The translations under genes and the position numbers were made by a program. A DNA stretch of 64,000 nucleotides. It comes from Methylobacterium tardum (GTDB lineage Bacteria > Pseudomonadota > Alphaproteobacteria > Rhizobiales > Beijerinckiaceae). Shown piece after piece: positions 52,498 to 63,975 of this stretch; the first letter of the stretch is position 1; each line of letters begins with the position of its first letter. The notes beneath the pieces were generated by a model. That model saw only the letters and a list, made by a program, of their open reading frames with translations, was not told where the DNA came from and ran no database searches. Where the stretch lies: positions 5,132,501 to 5,196,500 of the forward strand of contig NZ_CP097484.1 of assembly GCF_023546765.1 (NCBI RefSeq), written 5' to 3'.

Positions 52498-53260
52498 TCT
52501 CCGCCTCCTCGATCTCTTCCGAGAACAGCATCTGCTGGATCCGGTTCTCCAGCCCCATCGCGGCCTCCGGCGAGTCCGCGCTGTTGAGCTCCGCCTTCAC
52601 CTCGCCGGGATGGGGCGAGAGCAGCAGGATGCGCGAGCCGACCTTGATCGCCTCCGGGATGGAGTGGGTGACGAACAGCACGGTGAAGCGCGTGCCCTCC
52701 CACAGCATCAGCAGCTCGTCCTGCATGCGCCGCCGGGTCAGGGCGTCGAGCGCCGCGAAGGGCTCGTCCATCAGCAGGATGTCGGGCTCCATCGCCATGC
52801 CGCGGGCGATGGCGACGCGCTGCTTCATGCCGCCCGAGAGGGTGTGCGGGTAGCTGTCGGCGAACTTCGTGAGATTGACCTTGTCGATGTAGAGGTTCGC
52901 CCGCTCCAGGGCCTCGCGGCCTTTCAGCCGGCCGGAGGCTTCGAGGGCGAAGACCACGTTCTGCCGGACCGTCTTCCAGGGCAGGAGCTGGTCGAATTCC
53001 TGAAACACCATCATCCGGTCGGGGCCGGGCTCGGTCACGGGCCGGCCCTTGAGCCGGATCTCGCCCTCGGTGGGGGCCATGTAGCCGCCCACCGCCTTGA
53101 GCAGGGTCGACTTCCCGCAGCCCGAAGGCCCGAGCAGCACGAACCGGTCTCCGGGCCAGACCCGGAAGCTCACCCGGTAGGTGGCCGTGACGAGGTGATC
53201 GGGCGTCTTGTAGCGGAGCGTGACGCCGTCGACTTCCAGCAGGGGCTGACCCGTGTCCAT
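52490..53260 (-). CDS. Nitrate/sulfonate/taurine-type ABC transporter ATPase
   Basis: A 256-residue SsuB/TauB-type ATPase: Walker A LLGPSGCGKSTLL, Q-loop MVFQEFDQLLPW, signature LSGGMKQRVAIARG, Walker B ILLMDEPFAALDA and switch His in FVTHSIPEA. The C-terminal tail (GLENRIQQMLFSEEIEEAENV) is acidic. ATG 53260 has GGAGG upstream. It is the first gene of a two-gene unit with the permease. Confidence 0.92.
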   Translation of the reverse strand: MDTGQPLLEVDGVTLRYKTPDHLVTATYRVSFRVWPGDRFVLLGPSGCGKSTLLKAVGGYMAPTEGEIRLKGRPVTEPGPDRMMVFQEFDQLLPWKTVRQNVVFALEASGRLKGREALERANLYIDKVNLTKFADSYPHTLSGGMKQRVAIARGMAMEPDILLMDEPFAALDALTRRRMQDELLMLWEGTRFTVLFVTHSIPEAIKVGSRILLLSPHPGEVKAELNSADSPEAAMGLENRIQQMLFSEEIEEAENV

Positions 53261-53703
53261 CCATCCTCCCTGGCGCCGCGGCTTGGGCCGCGTGTCGCTG
53301 ACGGCCGGAGATGGTCCGGCCCTCACAAAAACGTGTATCGGTCGTCATCCGAGCCTGTAAAGGCGGACCCGCTCCGGAATCCGGAGCGGACGGCCCGTGT
53401 GTCAGGCCGCGCGGCGGGAATCCGATGCTCCTGTACGGCCGGGAACGCCGGGCCGGTCGGCCGAGCCGCGCACCATGATGTCTTGGCCGAGACGACTTGG
53501 CTGAGACGACTTGCCCGAACCAGCCCGCGCGCAAGATCCGGAGGCCCAGCAGAACAGATCCGCGCAGTGTTCGGCCGCAACGTGGCCTGTCCGGCAACGT
53601 CGACACGCAGGGGTTCCTTAATTAATATCTCGCACTTCTGACCCCGCTAGGTCTAAACGCGGCCTTACCGGTCTAGACCGAGAGCAATTTTCGGGGTCTC
53701 TCA
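53261..53703. other. Intergenic region between divergent ABC and chemoreceptor genes
   Basis: About 440 bases. The expected substrate-binding-protein gene is not here. TTAATTAAT at 53618-53626 lies about 78 bases upstream of the receptor start. No credible gene. Confidence 0.5.
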
Positions 53704-55470
53704 ATGCGATTTCAGTTGTCCATCAAGGCGGCCCTGATCGGAGCTTTCGGGTGCCTTGCCCTCATCGCGGCAGGACAGGGCACACTCTCCCTGATCAAGC
53801 TTTCCGGTATCCGTTTCTCTGTGAACGAGGTCACAAAGAATTGGCTACCATCAGTATTGATATTGGGGACGATACAGAACGACGTTGCCGATATTCGCGT
53901 CAAACAATTTCGCATGCTCACATACAACGCCACGCCGGAGCAGCGGGCCGACAACCAGAAGCTTCAGGCAACGGCCATGGCCAAGCTCGCGGCGGACCGG
54001 GCCCTCTACGAGCCGATGATCGCCTCGCCCGAGGAGCGGGCCCTGTGGGCGACGTTCGGCGCGCTGTGGACGCAGTACGAGGCCTCCAACCGCACGATGA
54101 CCCAGCTCCTTGAGCAGGGCCAGCCGGCGGAGGCGCTGGCGCTCATCGGCGGCCGCGATCAGCTCGATATGTACAACCGCATGCGCGAGGCCCTGGCGGC
54201 GGACGCGGAACTGAACAACCGCAGCGCGCACCAGGAATCCAGCTCCGCCCTGGCGCAGGCCGATGCCGCCATGATCGCCGCCTACGTGGCGGTGGCGTTC
54301 GCGGTGGCGGCGGCGCTCGCGGCTTCCCTGTTCGGGATGTTGCGGGTGTCCCGCCCGATCACGGTCATCACCCAGGCCATGGCGGTCCTGGCTCGCGGCG
54401 ACGCGGCCGCCGCGGTGCCGTACCGGGACCGCCGGGACGAGATCGGCGCGATGGCCGCCGCCGTTCAGGTGTTCAAGGACAACCTGATCCGCACCCGGCA
54501 GCTCGAGGCCGAGACCGCCGAGGCGCGCCTCGCCGCGGAGGAGCAGCGCAGGAGCGGCATGCGCCAGATGGCCGACAGCTTCGAGCGGGCGGTCGGCGGC
54601 ATCATCGGCCTGGTCTCGTCCTCGGCCACCGAGCTGCAGGCCACCGCCGGGTCGATGTCGGCCATGGCGGCCCAGACCTCGGCCCAGTCCACGACCGTGG
54701 CGGCCGCGGCCGAGGAGGCGGCCTCGAACGTCAACACGGTCGCGGCCGCCGCCGAGGAATTGGGAAGTTCCGTGCAGGAGATCGGCCGGCAGGTGGACGG
54801 CTCGGCGGAGCTCGCCCGGCGGGCCGTGGGCGAGGTCGACCGGACCGGCGCGCTGGTGCAGGAGCTGAGCACGGCCGTCACCCGCATCGGCGACGTGGTC
54901 GGCCTGATCTCGTCCATTGCCGGGCAGACGAACCTTCTGGCGCTCAACGCCACGATCGAGGCGGCCCGCGCGGGTGCTGCGGGGCGGGGTTTCGCCGTGG
55001 TGGCGTCCGAGGTGAAGGCCCTGGCCGAGCAGACCGCCAAGGCGACCGAGGAGATCTCCGGGCAGATCGCGCGGGTTCAGGATTCGACCGGTCAGACGGT
55101 CACGGCGATCGGCGCGATCACCGGGCGGATCCAGGAGATCAGCGGCGTGGCGACCACGATCGCCGCGGCCGTGGAGGAGCAGGGCGCGGCGACCCAGGAG
55201 ATCGTCCGCAACGTCACCCAGGCGGCGCAGGGCACCGGCGCGGTGACCAGCACCATCACTGGGGTGGCGGGCGCGGCCGAGGAGACCGGGGCTGCGGCGA
55301 GCCGTGGTTCTGGGCGCGGCCTCCGAGCTGTCGCGCCAGTCCGAGCACCTGTCCGCCGAGGTCGGCCGCTTCCTGGCGACGGTCCGGGCCGCGTGAGGCT
55401 CCGGCCTTCTGGCCCCCGGCTCAGGCCGGGTGCCACCACCGGCCCTTCAGCACCACGCCCTCGGCGGTGA
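53704..55470 (+). CDS. Methyl-accepting chemotaxis protein, C-terminus frameshifted
   Basis: Membrane helix (about 8-30), helical sensor domain with Arg/Gln-rich helices (35-185), second helix (about 190-212), HAMP (213-265) and signalling domain with tip [20 protein letters not shown]. The open frame runs to 55470, but after EETGAAAS (near 55303) it turns into Arg/Pro-rich nonsense. One frame over, [20 protein letters not shown] then RFLATVRAA and a stop at 55394-55396 give the normal end, matching the receptor at 7609. One extra base at about 55303-55308 explains this. The real product is probably 53704-55396. Confidence 0.85.
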   Translation: MRFQLSIKAALIGAFGCLALIAAGQGTLSLIKLSGIRFSVNEVTKNWLPSVLILGTIQNDVADIRVKQFRMLTYNATPEQRADNQKLQATAMAKLAADRALYEPMIASPEERALWATFGALWTQYEASNRTMTQLLEQGQPAEALALIGGRDQLDMYNRMREALAADAELNNRSAHQESSSALAQADAAMIAAYVAVAFAVAAALAASLFGMLRVSRPITVITQAMAVLARGDAAAAVPYRDRRDEIGAMAAAVQVFKDNLIRTRQLEAETAEARLAAEEQRRSGMRQMADSFERAVGGIIGLVSSSATELQATAGSMSAMAAQTSAQSTTVAAAAEEAASNVNTVAAAAEELGSSVQEIGRQVDGSAELARRAVGEVDRTGALVQELSTAVTRIGDVVGLISSIAGQTNLLALNATIEAARAGAAGRGFAVVASEVKALAEQTAKATEEISGQIARVQDSTGQTVTAIGAITGRIQEISGVATTIAAAVEEQGAATQEIVRNVTQAAQGTGAVTSTITGVAGAAEETGAAASRGSGRGLRAVAPVRAPVRRGRPLPGDGPGRVRLRPSGPRLRPGATTGPSAPRPRR

Positions 55471-56561
55471 TCCGCTGGGCGCCCTCCATGTGCTCGCCCC
55501 TTGTGTCGACGTAGTCGAAGGCGCCGTCCCGCACCGCCAGCACGGTGGCGTCGCCGAGCGCCCCGACTTTCAGGGTCCCGTACTCCATCCGCTTCAGCGC
55601 CACGGCGGCGTTCACCGTCGAGGCGGCGATCACGTCGGTGAGGCTCATGCCGAGGCAGAGCATCTTGGACATGGTGGTGACCTGGTCGAAGGCCGGTCCC
55701 TCGATGCAGAGCTGGTGCACGTCGGACGAGATCGTGTCCGGCAGGAAGCCGCCCGCCAGCATGGCCCGCGCCGTCTTGAAGGCGAACGAGCCCTTGCCGT
55801 GGCCGATGTCGAACAGCACGCCCCGCGCCCGCGCCTCGCGGAGCGCCGGCTTCACCGCTCCTTGAGCGGTCACCGGCGAATTCGGGAACGGCCGGAACGC
55901 GTGGGTCAGCACGTCGCCGGGGCGCAGCATGGCCAGGACCTGCTCGTAGCTCGGCGGCGGCTCGTCCGATATGGGCCATCAGCGGCAAGCCGGTCTCTTC
56001 CGCGACCTGCAGGGCGATGTCGAGGGGCGCGGTGCCCTGGTCGCCCGAGGCGTGGCGCCCGACCCGGACCTTGATGCCGACGATCACGTCCCGGTTGGCC
56101 TCGGCGACCTCGACCGCCTCCCGGGGCGCCATCAGCCGCGGATCCTCGCTCTCGCCGACCATGATGGTCTTCGAGAAGCCGAAGATCCCGGCGAAGGAGA
56201 CGTGCAGGTAGGCGAGGATCCGCGCCTGCGACCGCTCGATCACGTGACTGCGGAAGCCCGCGAAGTTGCCGGGCCCGGCGCTGCCGGTATCGACCGAGGT
56301 GGTCACCCCGGAGGTCCGGCAGAACGCGTCGGCGTCGATGCCGAGCGAGGTGCCGCCCCAGTAGACATGGGTGTGCAGGTCGATCAGGCCCGGCGTGACG
56401 ATGGCGCCTTCCATGTCGCGCACCTGCGTGCCCGGGCCGGCCGGGAGGTCCCGGCCGAAGCCCGAGACGCGGCCGTCCGCGAAGGCGACGTCGCAGATCC
56501 CGTCGTGGTTCTGCGACGGGTCGATGACCCGCGCGCCCTTCAGGATGAGGTCGTGCTGCAC
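55421..56561 (-). pseudogene. Amidohydrolase/deacetylase-family metallohydrolase, single-base frameshift
   Basis: From GTG 56561 (GGAGAC upstream) the protein reads LILKGARVIDPSQNHDGICD, then metal-binding IDLHTHVYWGG and GIKVRVGRHASGDQG, up to LPLMAHI. The next bases carry one G too many (plus-strand CC at 55966-55967). Without it the protein continues DEPPPSYEQVLAMLRPGDVL and THAF, then SSDVHQL, to the stop at 55421. Both halves are otherwise intact and family-like. Such enzymes deacylate N-acyl or cyclic amide compounds. It is the last gene of the second peptide-type ABC operon, so it may process the imported solute. Confidence 0.83.
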
Positions 56562-56598
56562 GGTTGTCTCCAAAAGCCGTCTGCAGGGATCCGATCCG

Positions 56599-57610
<1,012 letters not shown>

Positions 57611-57614
<4 letters not shown>

Positions 57615-58608
57615 GCCGCGAGGGCGTCCTTCGGCGCGTAGTGGCAGGCGGCGAGGTGGCCCGGCGCCTTCGGCTCCAGGGCCGGCGCGTAGGCGCGGCA
57701 CAGGTCGGTGACGTCCGGGCAGCGCCCGGCGAAGACGCAGCCCTCGATCCGGCCTTTGAGGCTCGGCACCATGCCGGGGATCTCGGCGAGCCGCGCGTCG
57801 GCGCCGTGCTCGACGGCGCCGAGCTTCGGCACCGCCCCCATCAGGCCGCGGGTGTAGGGGTGGCGCGGCGAGCGGAACAGGTCGCGGACCGGCGCCTCCT
57901 CGACCTTGCGGCCGGCATACATCACCACCACCCGGTCGGCGACCTCCGCGACCACGCCGAGATCGTGGGTGATCAGCATGATCGCGGCGCCGACCCGGGC
58001 CTTCAGGTCGCGCATCAGGTCGAGGATCTGGGCCTGGATGGTCACATCGAGCGCCGTGGTCGGCTCGTCGGCGATCAGGAGCTTCGGCGAGCAGGCGAGC
58101 GCGATGGCGATCATCACCCGCTGGCGCATGCCGCCGGAGAGCTGGTGCGGGTATTCCCGCACCCGGCGCCGCGGCTCGGGGATGCCGACCAGCGTCAGCA
58201 TCTCCACGGCCCGCTCCTCGGCCTCGCGGCGGCCGAGGCCCTGGTGCAGCCGCAGGGTCTCGCCGATCTGACGGCCGACCGTCAGCACCGGGTTCAGCGA
58301 GGTCATCGGCTCCTGGAAGATCACGCTGATGTCGTTGCCGCGGATCTTGCGCATGGCGCTGTTCGGCAGGTCGAGGAGGTTTTTTCCTTCGAACTTGATC
58401 GCGCCGGCGATGCGGGCCGGCGGCTCGGGCAGGAGCCGCAGGATCGACATCGAGGTCACCGACTTGCCGCAGCCGGACTCGCCCACGATCGCCAGGGTCT
58501 CGCCCGACTGGATCGCGAACGAGACCCCGTCCACCGCCCGGTTCACCCCGTCAGGGGTGCGGAAATGGACCTGCAGGTTCTCGATCGACAGGAGGGGGTG
58601 CCGCTCAT
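57611..58608 (-). CDS. Peptide ABC transporter ATPase, DppD type (system 2), N-terminus frameshifted
   Basis: The body is intact: Walker [15 protein letters not shown], signature LSGGMRQR, Walker [13 protein letters not shown], and a Cys-bearing tail ([15 protein letters not shown]). In the body frame the first start is GTG 58546, which removes the first strand. ATG 58608 is out of frame by one base; adding one G to the G-run at 58594-58598 (plus strand) gives [20 protein letters not shown] joined to GVNRAVDG, the normal family start. Overlaps DppF by four bases. Confidence 0.85.
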
Positions 58609-58636
58609 GCTGCCGGTCCTCATCACACGTGCGGTC

Positions 58637-59611
58637 TCAGACATCTTTGGCCATGCGGGGATCGAGGGCGTCGCGCAGGCCGTCGCCGACGAGGTTCACG
58701 GCGAGCACCGTCATCGAGAGGAAGATGGCCGGGAACAGGATGATGTAGAACTTCACCTGCCAGAGGGCCCGGCCCTCGGCCATGATGTTGCCCCAGGACG
58801 GCGTCGAGGGCGGCACGCCCGCGCCGATGAACGACAGGATTGCCTCGGTGATCATCGCGGAGGCGCAGATGTAGGTCGCCTGCACGGTCATGGGTGCCAG
58901 CGTGTTGGGCAGGATGTGGCGCCAGATGATCGCCGGCATCCGGGTGCCGGTGGTCACCGCCGCCTCGACGTAGGGCTGCTCGCGGAGCGACAGGACCACG
59001 CCGCGCACGAGGCGGGCGACGCGCGGGATCTCCGCGATGGTGATCGCGATGATCACGTTCTGGATCGAGCCGCGGGTCAGCGCCATCAGCGCGACCGCCA
59101 GCAGGATCGGCGGGATCGACATCATGCCGTCGACGATCCGCATGATGATCCCATCGAGCCAGCGCACCATGCCGGAGACGAGCCCGACCGCGAGGCCGGC
59201 GATCGAGGCGAGGAACGCCACCGAGAAGCCGACCAGCAGCGAGACCCGGGCGCCGTAGACCACCCGCGAGTAGACGTCGCGGCCGAGCATGTCGGTGCCG
59301 AACCAGTACTGCGCGGATGGCACCCGGGTGCGCTTGGCCGGCGCCAGGGCGGTCGGATCGACGGTGCCGAGCCACGGCGCCAGCACCGCCATCAGGAACA
59401 CGATGAGGAGCAGCACGCCGCCGACCACGATAGTCGGGTTTCGGCGGACATAGGACCAGACCCGGCCCCGGCGCTTGCGCACCGGGATGACGTCCGGCAG
59501 CGGCGCCGCGACCGCGAGGCCCGGCGGGGGCGGTGCCTTCGGAGAGGCCTCTGCGGGCGGGAGGCCCGTGGGCCGGGCGCTGTCGGGGTAAGGCGCGGCG
59601 GTCGCGGTCAA
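58637..59611 (-). CDS. Peptide ABC transporter permease, DppC type (system 2)
   Basis: A 324-residue permease. A Pro/Ala-rich lead is followed by helix 1 (PTIVVGGVLLLIVFLMAVLAPW), FGTDMLGRDVYSRVVYGAR, EAAVTTGTRMPAIIWRHILPN and SFIGAGVPPSTPSWGNIMAEG. The likely start is the TTG at 59611, overlapping the DppB stop (TTGA). Intact, unlike most neighbours in this operon. Confidence 0.9.
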   Translation of the reverse strand: MTATAAPYPDSARPTGLPPAEASPKAPPPPGLAVAAPLPDVIPVRKRRGRVWSYVRRNPTIVVGGVLLLIVFLMAVLAPWLGTVDPTALAPAKRTRVPSAQYWFGTDMLGRDVYSRVVYGARVSLLVGFSVAFLASIAGLAVGLVSGMVRWLDGIIMRIVDGMMSIPPILLAVALMALTRGSIQNVIIAITIAEIPRVARLVRGVVLSLREQPYVEAAVTTGTRMPAIIWRHILPNTLAPMTVQATYICASAMITEAILSFIGAGVPPSTPSWGNIMAEGRALWQVKFYIILFPAIFLSMTVLAVNLVGDGLRDALDPRMAKDV

Positions 59612-60549
59612 TAGCGGATCCTCGGGTCGAGCAAGGTGTAGGACAGGTCGATGGCGAGGTTCACGAGCACGTAGACGAAGCTGAACAGCAGCACGACGCC
59701 CTGGATGACCGGGTAATCGCGCCGGAGGATCGCATCGACCGTGAGACGGCCGAGACCGGGAATCGCGAACACCGTCTCGGTCACGACGGCGCCGCCGATC
59801 AGCAACGCAATGCCGATGCCGATCACGGTGACGATCGGCACCGCGGCGTTCTTCAGGGCATGGATGAACAGGACCGGACCCTGCGACAGCCCCTTGGCCC
59901 GGGCGGTGCGCACGTAATCCTGCTGGAGCACGTCGAGCATGGTCGCCCGGGTCACCCGGGCGATCAGCGCGATGTAGACGAGGCCCAGCGTCACCGCCGG
60001 CAGGATCAGGTTCGACAGCCAGGGCCAGAACCCCTGCTCGATCGGCGTGTAGCCCTGCACGGGCAGCCAGCCGAGTTCGAGGGCGAACACGTAGGCCAGC
60101 ACGTAGCCGACCACGAAGACCGGCACCGAGAAGCCCATCACGGCGAGCCCCATGACGAGGCGGTCGATCAGGCTGCCGGCCTTCCAGGCGGCGACGACGC
60201 CGAGCGGGACCGCCACCACGATGGCGAAGACCAGGGTGACGAGCATGAGCGAGACGGTGGGCTGCACCCGCTGGCCGATCATGGTGGTGACCGGCAGGTT
60301 GGTGAAGATCGAGGTGCCGAGATCGCCGTGCAGGATCTGCCACGACCATTCCCAGAACCGCACCAGGAACGGCCGGTCGAGGCCGAGCGTGGCGCGGATG
60401 CGGGCGACGTCGTCGGGCGTCGCCTGGTCGCCCGCGATGATCGCCGCCGGGTCGCCGGGGGCGAAGTAGAGGAGGCTGAAGACGAACAGCCCGACCACCG
60501 CCATGACCGGGATGGTGGCGAGGATGCGCCTGCCGATATAGCCGAGCAT
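59608..60549 (-). CDS. Peptide ABC transporter permease, DppB type (system 2)
   Basis: A 313-residue permease: GYIGRRILATIPVMAVVGLFVFSLLYFAPGDPA is helix 1, DYVRTARAKGLSQGPVLFIHALKNA is the coupling loop, and LLIGGAVVTETVFAIPGLGRL follows. Complete and in frame. It begins 15 bases after the binding-protein stop. Confidence 0.92.
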   Translation of the reverse strand: MLGYIGRRILATIPVMAVVGLFVFSLLYFAPGDPAAIIAGDQATPDDVARIRATLGLDRPFLVRFWEWSWQILHGDLGTSIFTNLPVTTMIGQRVQPTVSLMLVTLVFAIVVAVPLGVVAAWKAGSLIDRLVMGLAVMGFSVPVFVVGYVLAYVFALELGWLPVQGYTPIEQGFWPWLSNLILPAVTLGLVYIALIARVTRATMLDVLQQDYVRTARAKGLSQGPVLFIHALKNAAVPIVTVIGIGIALLIGGAVVTETVFAIPGLGRLTVDAILRRDYPVIQGVVLLFSFVYVLVNLAIDLSYTLLDPRIRY

Positions 60550-60564
60550 GGGGCGCCTCCGGTC

Positions 60565-62150
60565 CTAAGCCTTCGACACGCCCCAGGTGAAGGGAATCGG
60601 CCCCTTCACGATGCCCGAGACGTTCTTGCGCCACGCCTGGTAGCCCAGGAAGAACCCGGTCGGGACGTAGACCACGCCCTCGCAGGCGGCGGCGTTGACC
60701 TTGTCGATGGCGGCCTTCTCGGAGGCCGGATCGGCCGCGTCGAACCACTCGGTGATCCCCGCCTCCACGGGCGGGATGTCCGGCCAGCCGAACCACGCCT
60801 TGTCGCCGTTGGCGCGCACCGCCGGATAACCCGCCGGGTTGATGGTGTCGGCGCCGGCGTGCCACGTGTGGAACATGTTCCAGCCGCCCTGGGCGGGGGC
60901 GCCTTCGAGGCGCGGCGGGTGCCGGTGGTGCCCCAGTCGGTGGCGACGAAGTCGACGTTGAAGCCCATCTGCTTCAGGAGGTCGGCGGTGATGTCGCCCT
61001 GCGCCTTGGTGATCGGCTGGTCCTGCGCCACGATGCAGGTGACGGGCTCGCCCTTGTAGCCGGCTTCCTTGAGCAGCTTGCGGCCGAGCGCGATGTCGCC
61101 CTTGCCGACATTGCCGCCGCCCGCCTCGCTGTAGAGCGCCGTGCCCGGCGTGAAGAAGCCCGGGAGCTTCTTCCAGAGGCTGTCGTCGTCGCCGACGATC
61201 GCCCGCATGTAATCTTCCTGGCTCATGGCGGCCATGACGGCTTGGCGGATCTTCGGGTTATCGAAGGGCGGGTGCAGGTGGTTCATCCGGAACGACCCGA
61301 CATTGCCCAGCGGATCAGCGATATCGACGTTGAGGTTGGCGTTCTTGCGCAGGAGCGGCACGAGGTCGGAGATCGGGTTCTCCCACCAGTCGACCTCGCC
61401 GTTCTGCAGGGCCGCCGAGGCGGTGGCGGGGTCCGGCATGATCACCCACTCGACCCGGTCGATCAGGATGCGCTTGCCGCCCGCCAGCCAGGAATTCGGC
61501 TCCTCACGGGGCTTGTAGCCGGCGAATTTCTCGAACACCGCCCGGGCGCCCGGCACCCACTCGTTGCGGACGAACTTCATCGGGCCCGAGCCGACATACT
61601 CGGTGATCTGCGTGAACGGGTCGGTCTTGGCGATCCGCTCCGGCATCATCAGCGCCATCGGGGCGTTGGTCTTGCCGAGCGCGTAGAGGAGCTTCGGGAA
61701 CGGCTTCTTCAGGCGCCAGCGGAAGGTCCGGTCATCGGTCGCCGCCAGCTCGTCCTGGACGCCGCGGATCATCAGGCCGATCGGATCCCGGGCCATCCAG
61801 CGGGTGAGGCTCGCCACCACGTCCTTGGCGGTCACCGGCTCGCCGTCATGCCACGTGAGGCCGGGCCGCAGCCGGAAGGTCCAGGTCAGCTTGTCGCCCG
61901 AGACCTCCTCGGACTCGACCATCTGCCGCTGCGGCTTCAACTGGTCGTCGACGCCGTACAGCATGTCCCAGACGAGGGTGCCGGCGTTGCGCACGACGTA
62001 CTGGGTGCCCCAGATCGGATCGAAATTGGCGAGGTTCGCCTGCGGGACGAAGCGCAGCACCTTGGCGCCCTGGGCGAGCGCCGGGCGTGCGATCTGCGGT
62101 GCGGCCAGCCCGAGCGCGGCCGAGCCCTTCAGGAACGTCCTGCGGTCCAT
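60565..62150 (-). pseudogene. Peptide ABC transporter substrate-binding protein (system 2), single-base frameshift
   Basis: ATG 62150 with GGAGAAGA upstream. The signal MDRRTFLKGSAALGLAAPQI has a twin-arginine-like RRTFLK, suggesting Tat export. Family 5 hallmarks follow: LRPGLTWHDGEPVTAKDVV and IRQAVMAAMSQEDYM. The frame breaks after GTTGTRRASKAPP: the G-run at 60895-60899 (plus) seems one base short; with one more, AQGGWNMFHTWHAGADTINP and the rest read normally to 60565. It is the first gene of the second importer operon. Confidence 0.85.
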
Positions 62151-62697
62151 CGTCTTCTCCCTGGCGATGCGGGTCTCAAGCACTGATCGCCGGCCCACAC
62201 CTTGTGGGCGAGTTTGAACGGTTCTGACGCGGGGGCGCAATGGCCCGGCGTGACAACGGGGCCCGGGCACGCGTCGGCCCAGCCGCCGACCGCGCGGCGG
62301 CGACAGGATGGGCGTCGTTGGTCTCGGTGCGGATCGGGCTCACGGACAGCGTCTCGCAAGCCCCGCGCCAGCCAGGCCGGGAGTGCGTTATGTATTCAGA
62401 TTGGCGGGGGATTTGTCCGCGCCCGGATACGGGGCCCGGCGCCTGCGCGGCCGTTGCCCCGATCCCGTCCGCTCACGGGTCCGACAGCTTGGATCAGTCG
62501 CCGACCCGGGACGGGAATCGTTCGGTCCGGCTCCCGGAGCACGCCGAGCGAAGCCGCTCCACCCCGTCATTCCGGGGCCGCGCAGCGGAGCCCGGGATCC
62601 AGAACCGCCGACGCGTCAAGGGCTGGCACAACCTGCGCGTCTGGATTCCGGGCTCGCCTGCGGCGCCCCGGAATGACGGCGCGGAGGATCGGGCGCC
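62151..62697. other. Intergenic region with family A repeat
   Basis: About 550 bases upstream of the importer operon and downstream of phaZ. Apart from the palindromic repeat at 62565-62680 no gene or RNA is recognised. Confidence 0.5.
62565..62680. repeat. Bipartite palindromic repeat, family A
   Basis: CGTCATTCCGGGGCCGCGCA...GAGCCCGGGATCCAGA faces TCTGGATTCCGGGCTCGCC...GCCCCGGAATGACGG. The middle (ACCGCCGACGCGTCAAGGG) is nearly the same as in the copy at 51365. Confidence 0.78.
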
Positions 62698-63975
62698 TCA
62701 GCCGACCTGGCGCAGATGCCCGCCGCGCGCGCCGGGCACCGCCTGCATGGCGCGGATGAAGGCCGCGATGCGCGGCGCGATCACCGCCCGGTAGCGGGAG
62801 CCGTTGAACACGCCGTAATGGCCGACGCCGGCCTGGAGGTGGTAGCCTTTGCGCGCCTCGGGCAAGTTCGGCGTCAGGTCGAGGGCCGCCTTGGTCTGGC
62901 CGACGCCGGAGATGTCGTCGTTCTCGCCCTCGACCGCGAGGATCGCGCAGCGCCGGATCACCCCGGGATCGACCGGCACGCCGCGATGCCGCATCTGCCC
63001 CTTCGGCAGAGCGTGATCGGCGAACACGGTCTGGACGGTCTGGAGATAGTACTCGGCGGTGAGGTCCATCACCGCGAGATACTCGTCGTAGAACTCCCGG
63101 TGCTTCTCGGCCGAGTCGCCGTCGCCCGTCACCAGGTGGTCGAACATGTCCGAATGGGCGGTGACGTGGCGGTCGAGGTTCATCGCCATGAAGCCCGACA
63201 GCTGCAGGAAGCCCGGATAGACCTGGCGCCAGGCCCCCGGATAGATCGGCGGCACGAGGCTGATCGTGTTCTTCTCGAACCACGCCTGTCCGCGCTCCTG
63301 CGCGAGGCAGTTCACCGCGGTGGGCGAGCGGCGCGTGTCGATCGGGCCGCCCATCAGGGTCATCGAGACCGGCACGGCGGGCTCGTCGGCCGCCTCCATC
63401 AGCGCCACCGCGGCGAAGACCGGCACCGCCGGCTGGCACACGGCCATGACGTGCAGGTCCGGCCCGAGGACCGCGAACATCTCCTGCAGGTAGTCGATGT
63501 AATCGTCGAGATCGAACCGGCCGGCGACGACCGGCACCATCCGGGCGTCGGTCCAGTCGGTGATGAACACCCGGTGGTTCGGCAGCATCGCCTCCACGGT
63601 GCCGCGCAGCAGCGTCGCGTAATGCCCCGACATCGGCGCGACGATCAGCAGCTTCGGCTGCGGCTCGGCCGGGGCGGCCGGAAAGGCGCGGTCGAAGGCG
63701 ATCAGGCGGCAGAACGGCCGCTCCCAGACCACCCGCTCGGTGACCGGAACCGCCGCGCCGTCCACGACCGTCTCGGTGAACCCGAAGGCGGGCTTGCCGT
63801 ACTGGCGGGTGACGCGCTCGAACATCTCGCAGCCGGCGCTGACCGCGCGGGCATAGGGTCCGTAGGCCAGGGGATTGCCGGGCATCTGCAGCCCGTAGCG
63901 CGTGAGGTCCGCGGCGACCCGGGCCGGCGCCATCAAGGCGCGGGCACCCTCGTACATCGAGTAGGCCAGGAGCAT
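62698..63975 (-). CDS. phaZ: Intracellular polyhydroxyalkanoate depolymerase
   Basis: A 425-residue PhaZ of the intracellular type that mobilises native PHB granules. The nucleophile is Cys: C180 in HVMAVCQPAVPV, as in the PhaZa1 group, with the acid in EGENDDISG and the catalytic His in AGVGHYGVFNG. The start LLAYSMYEGARALMAPARVAADLT and the oxyanion region IVAPMSGHYATLLRGTVEAML are typical. No phaA/B/C genes are nearby. The carbon store fits a methylotroph-like lifestyle. Confidence 0.92.
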   Translation of the reverse strand: MLLAYSMYEGARALMAPARVAADLTRYGLQMPGNPLAYGPYARAVSAGCEMFERVTRQYGKPAFGFTETVVDGAAVPVTERVVWERPFCRLIAFDRAFPAAPAEPQPKLLIVAPMSGHYATLLRGTVEAMLPNHRVFITDWTDARMVPVVAGRFDLDDYIDYLQEMFAVLGPDLHVMAVCQPAVPVFAAVALMEAADEPAVPVSMTLMGGPIDTRRSPTAVNCLAQERGQAWFEKNTISLVPPIYPGAWRQVYPGFLQLSGFMAMNLDRHVTAHSDMFDHLVTGDGDSAEKHREFYDEYLAVMDLTAEYYLQTVQTVFADHALPKGQMRHRGVPVDPGVIRRCAILAVEGENDDISGVGQTKAALDLTPNLPEARKGYHLQAGVGHYGVFNGSRYRAVIAPRIAAFIRAMQAVPGARGGHLRQVG

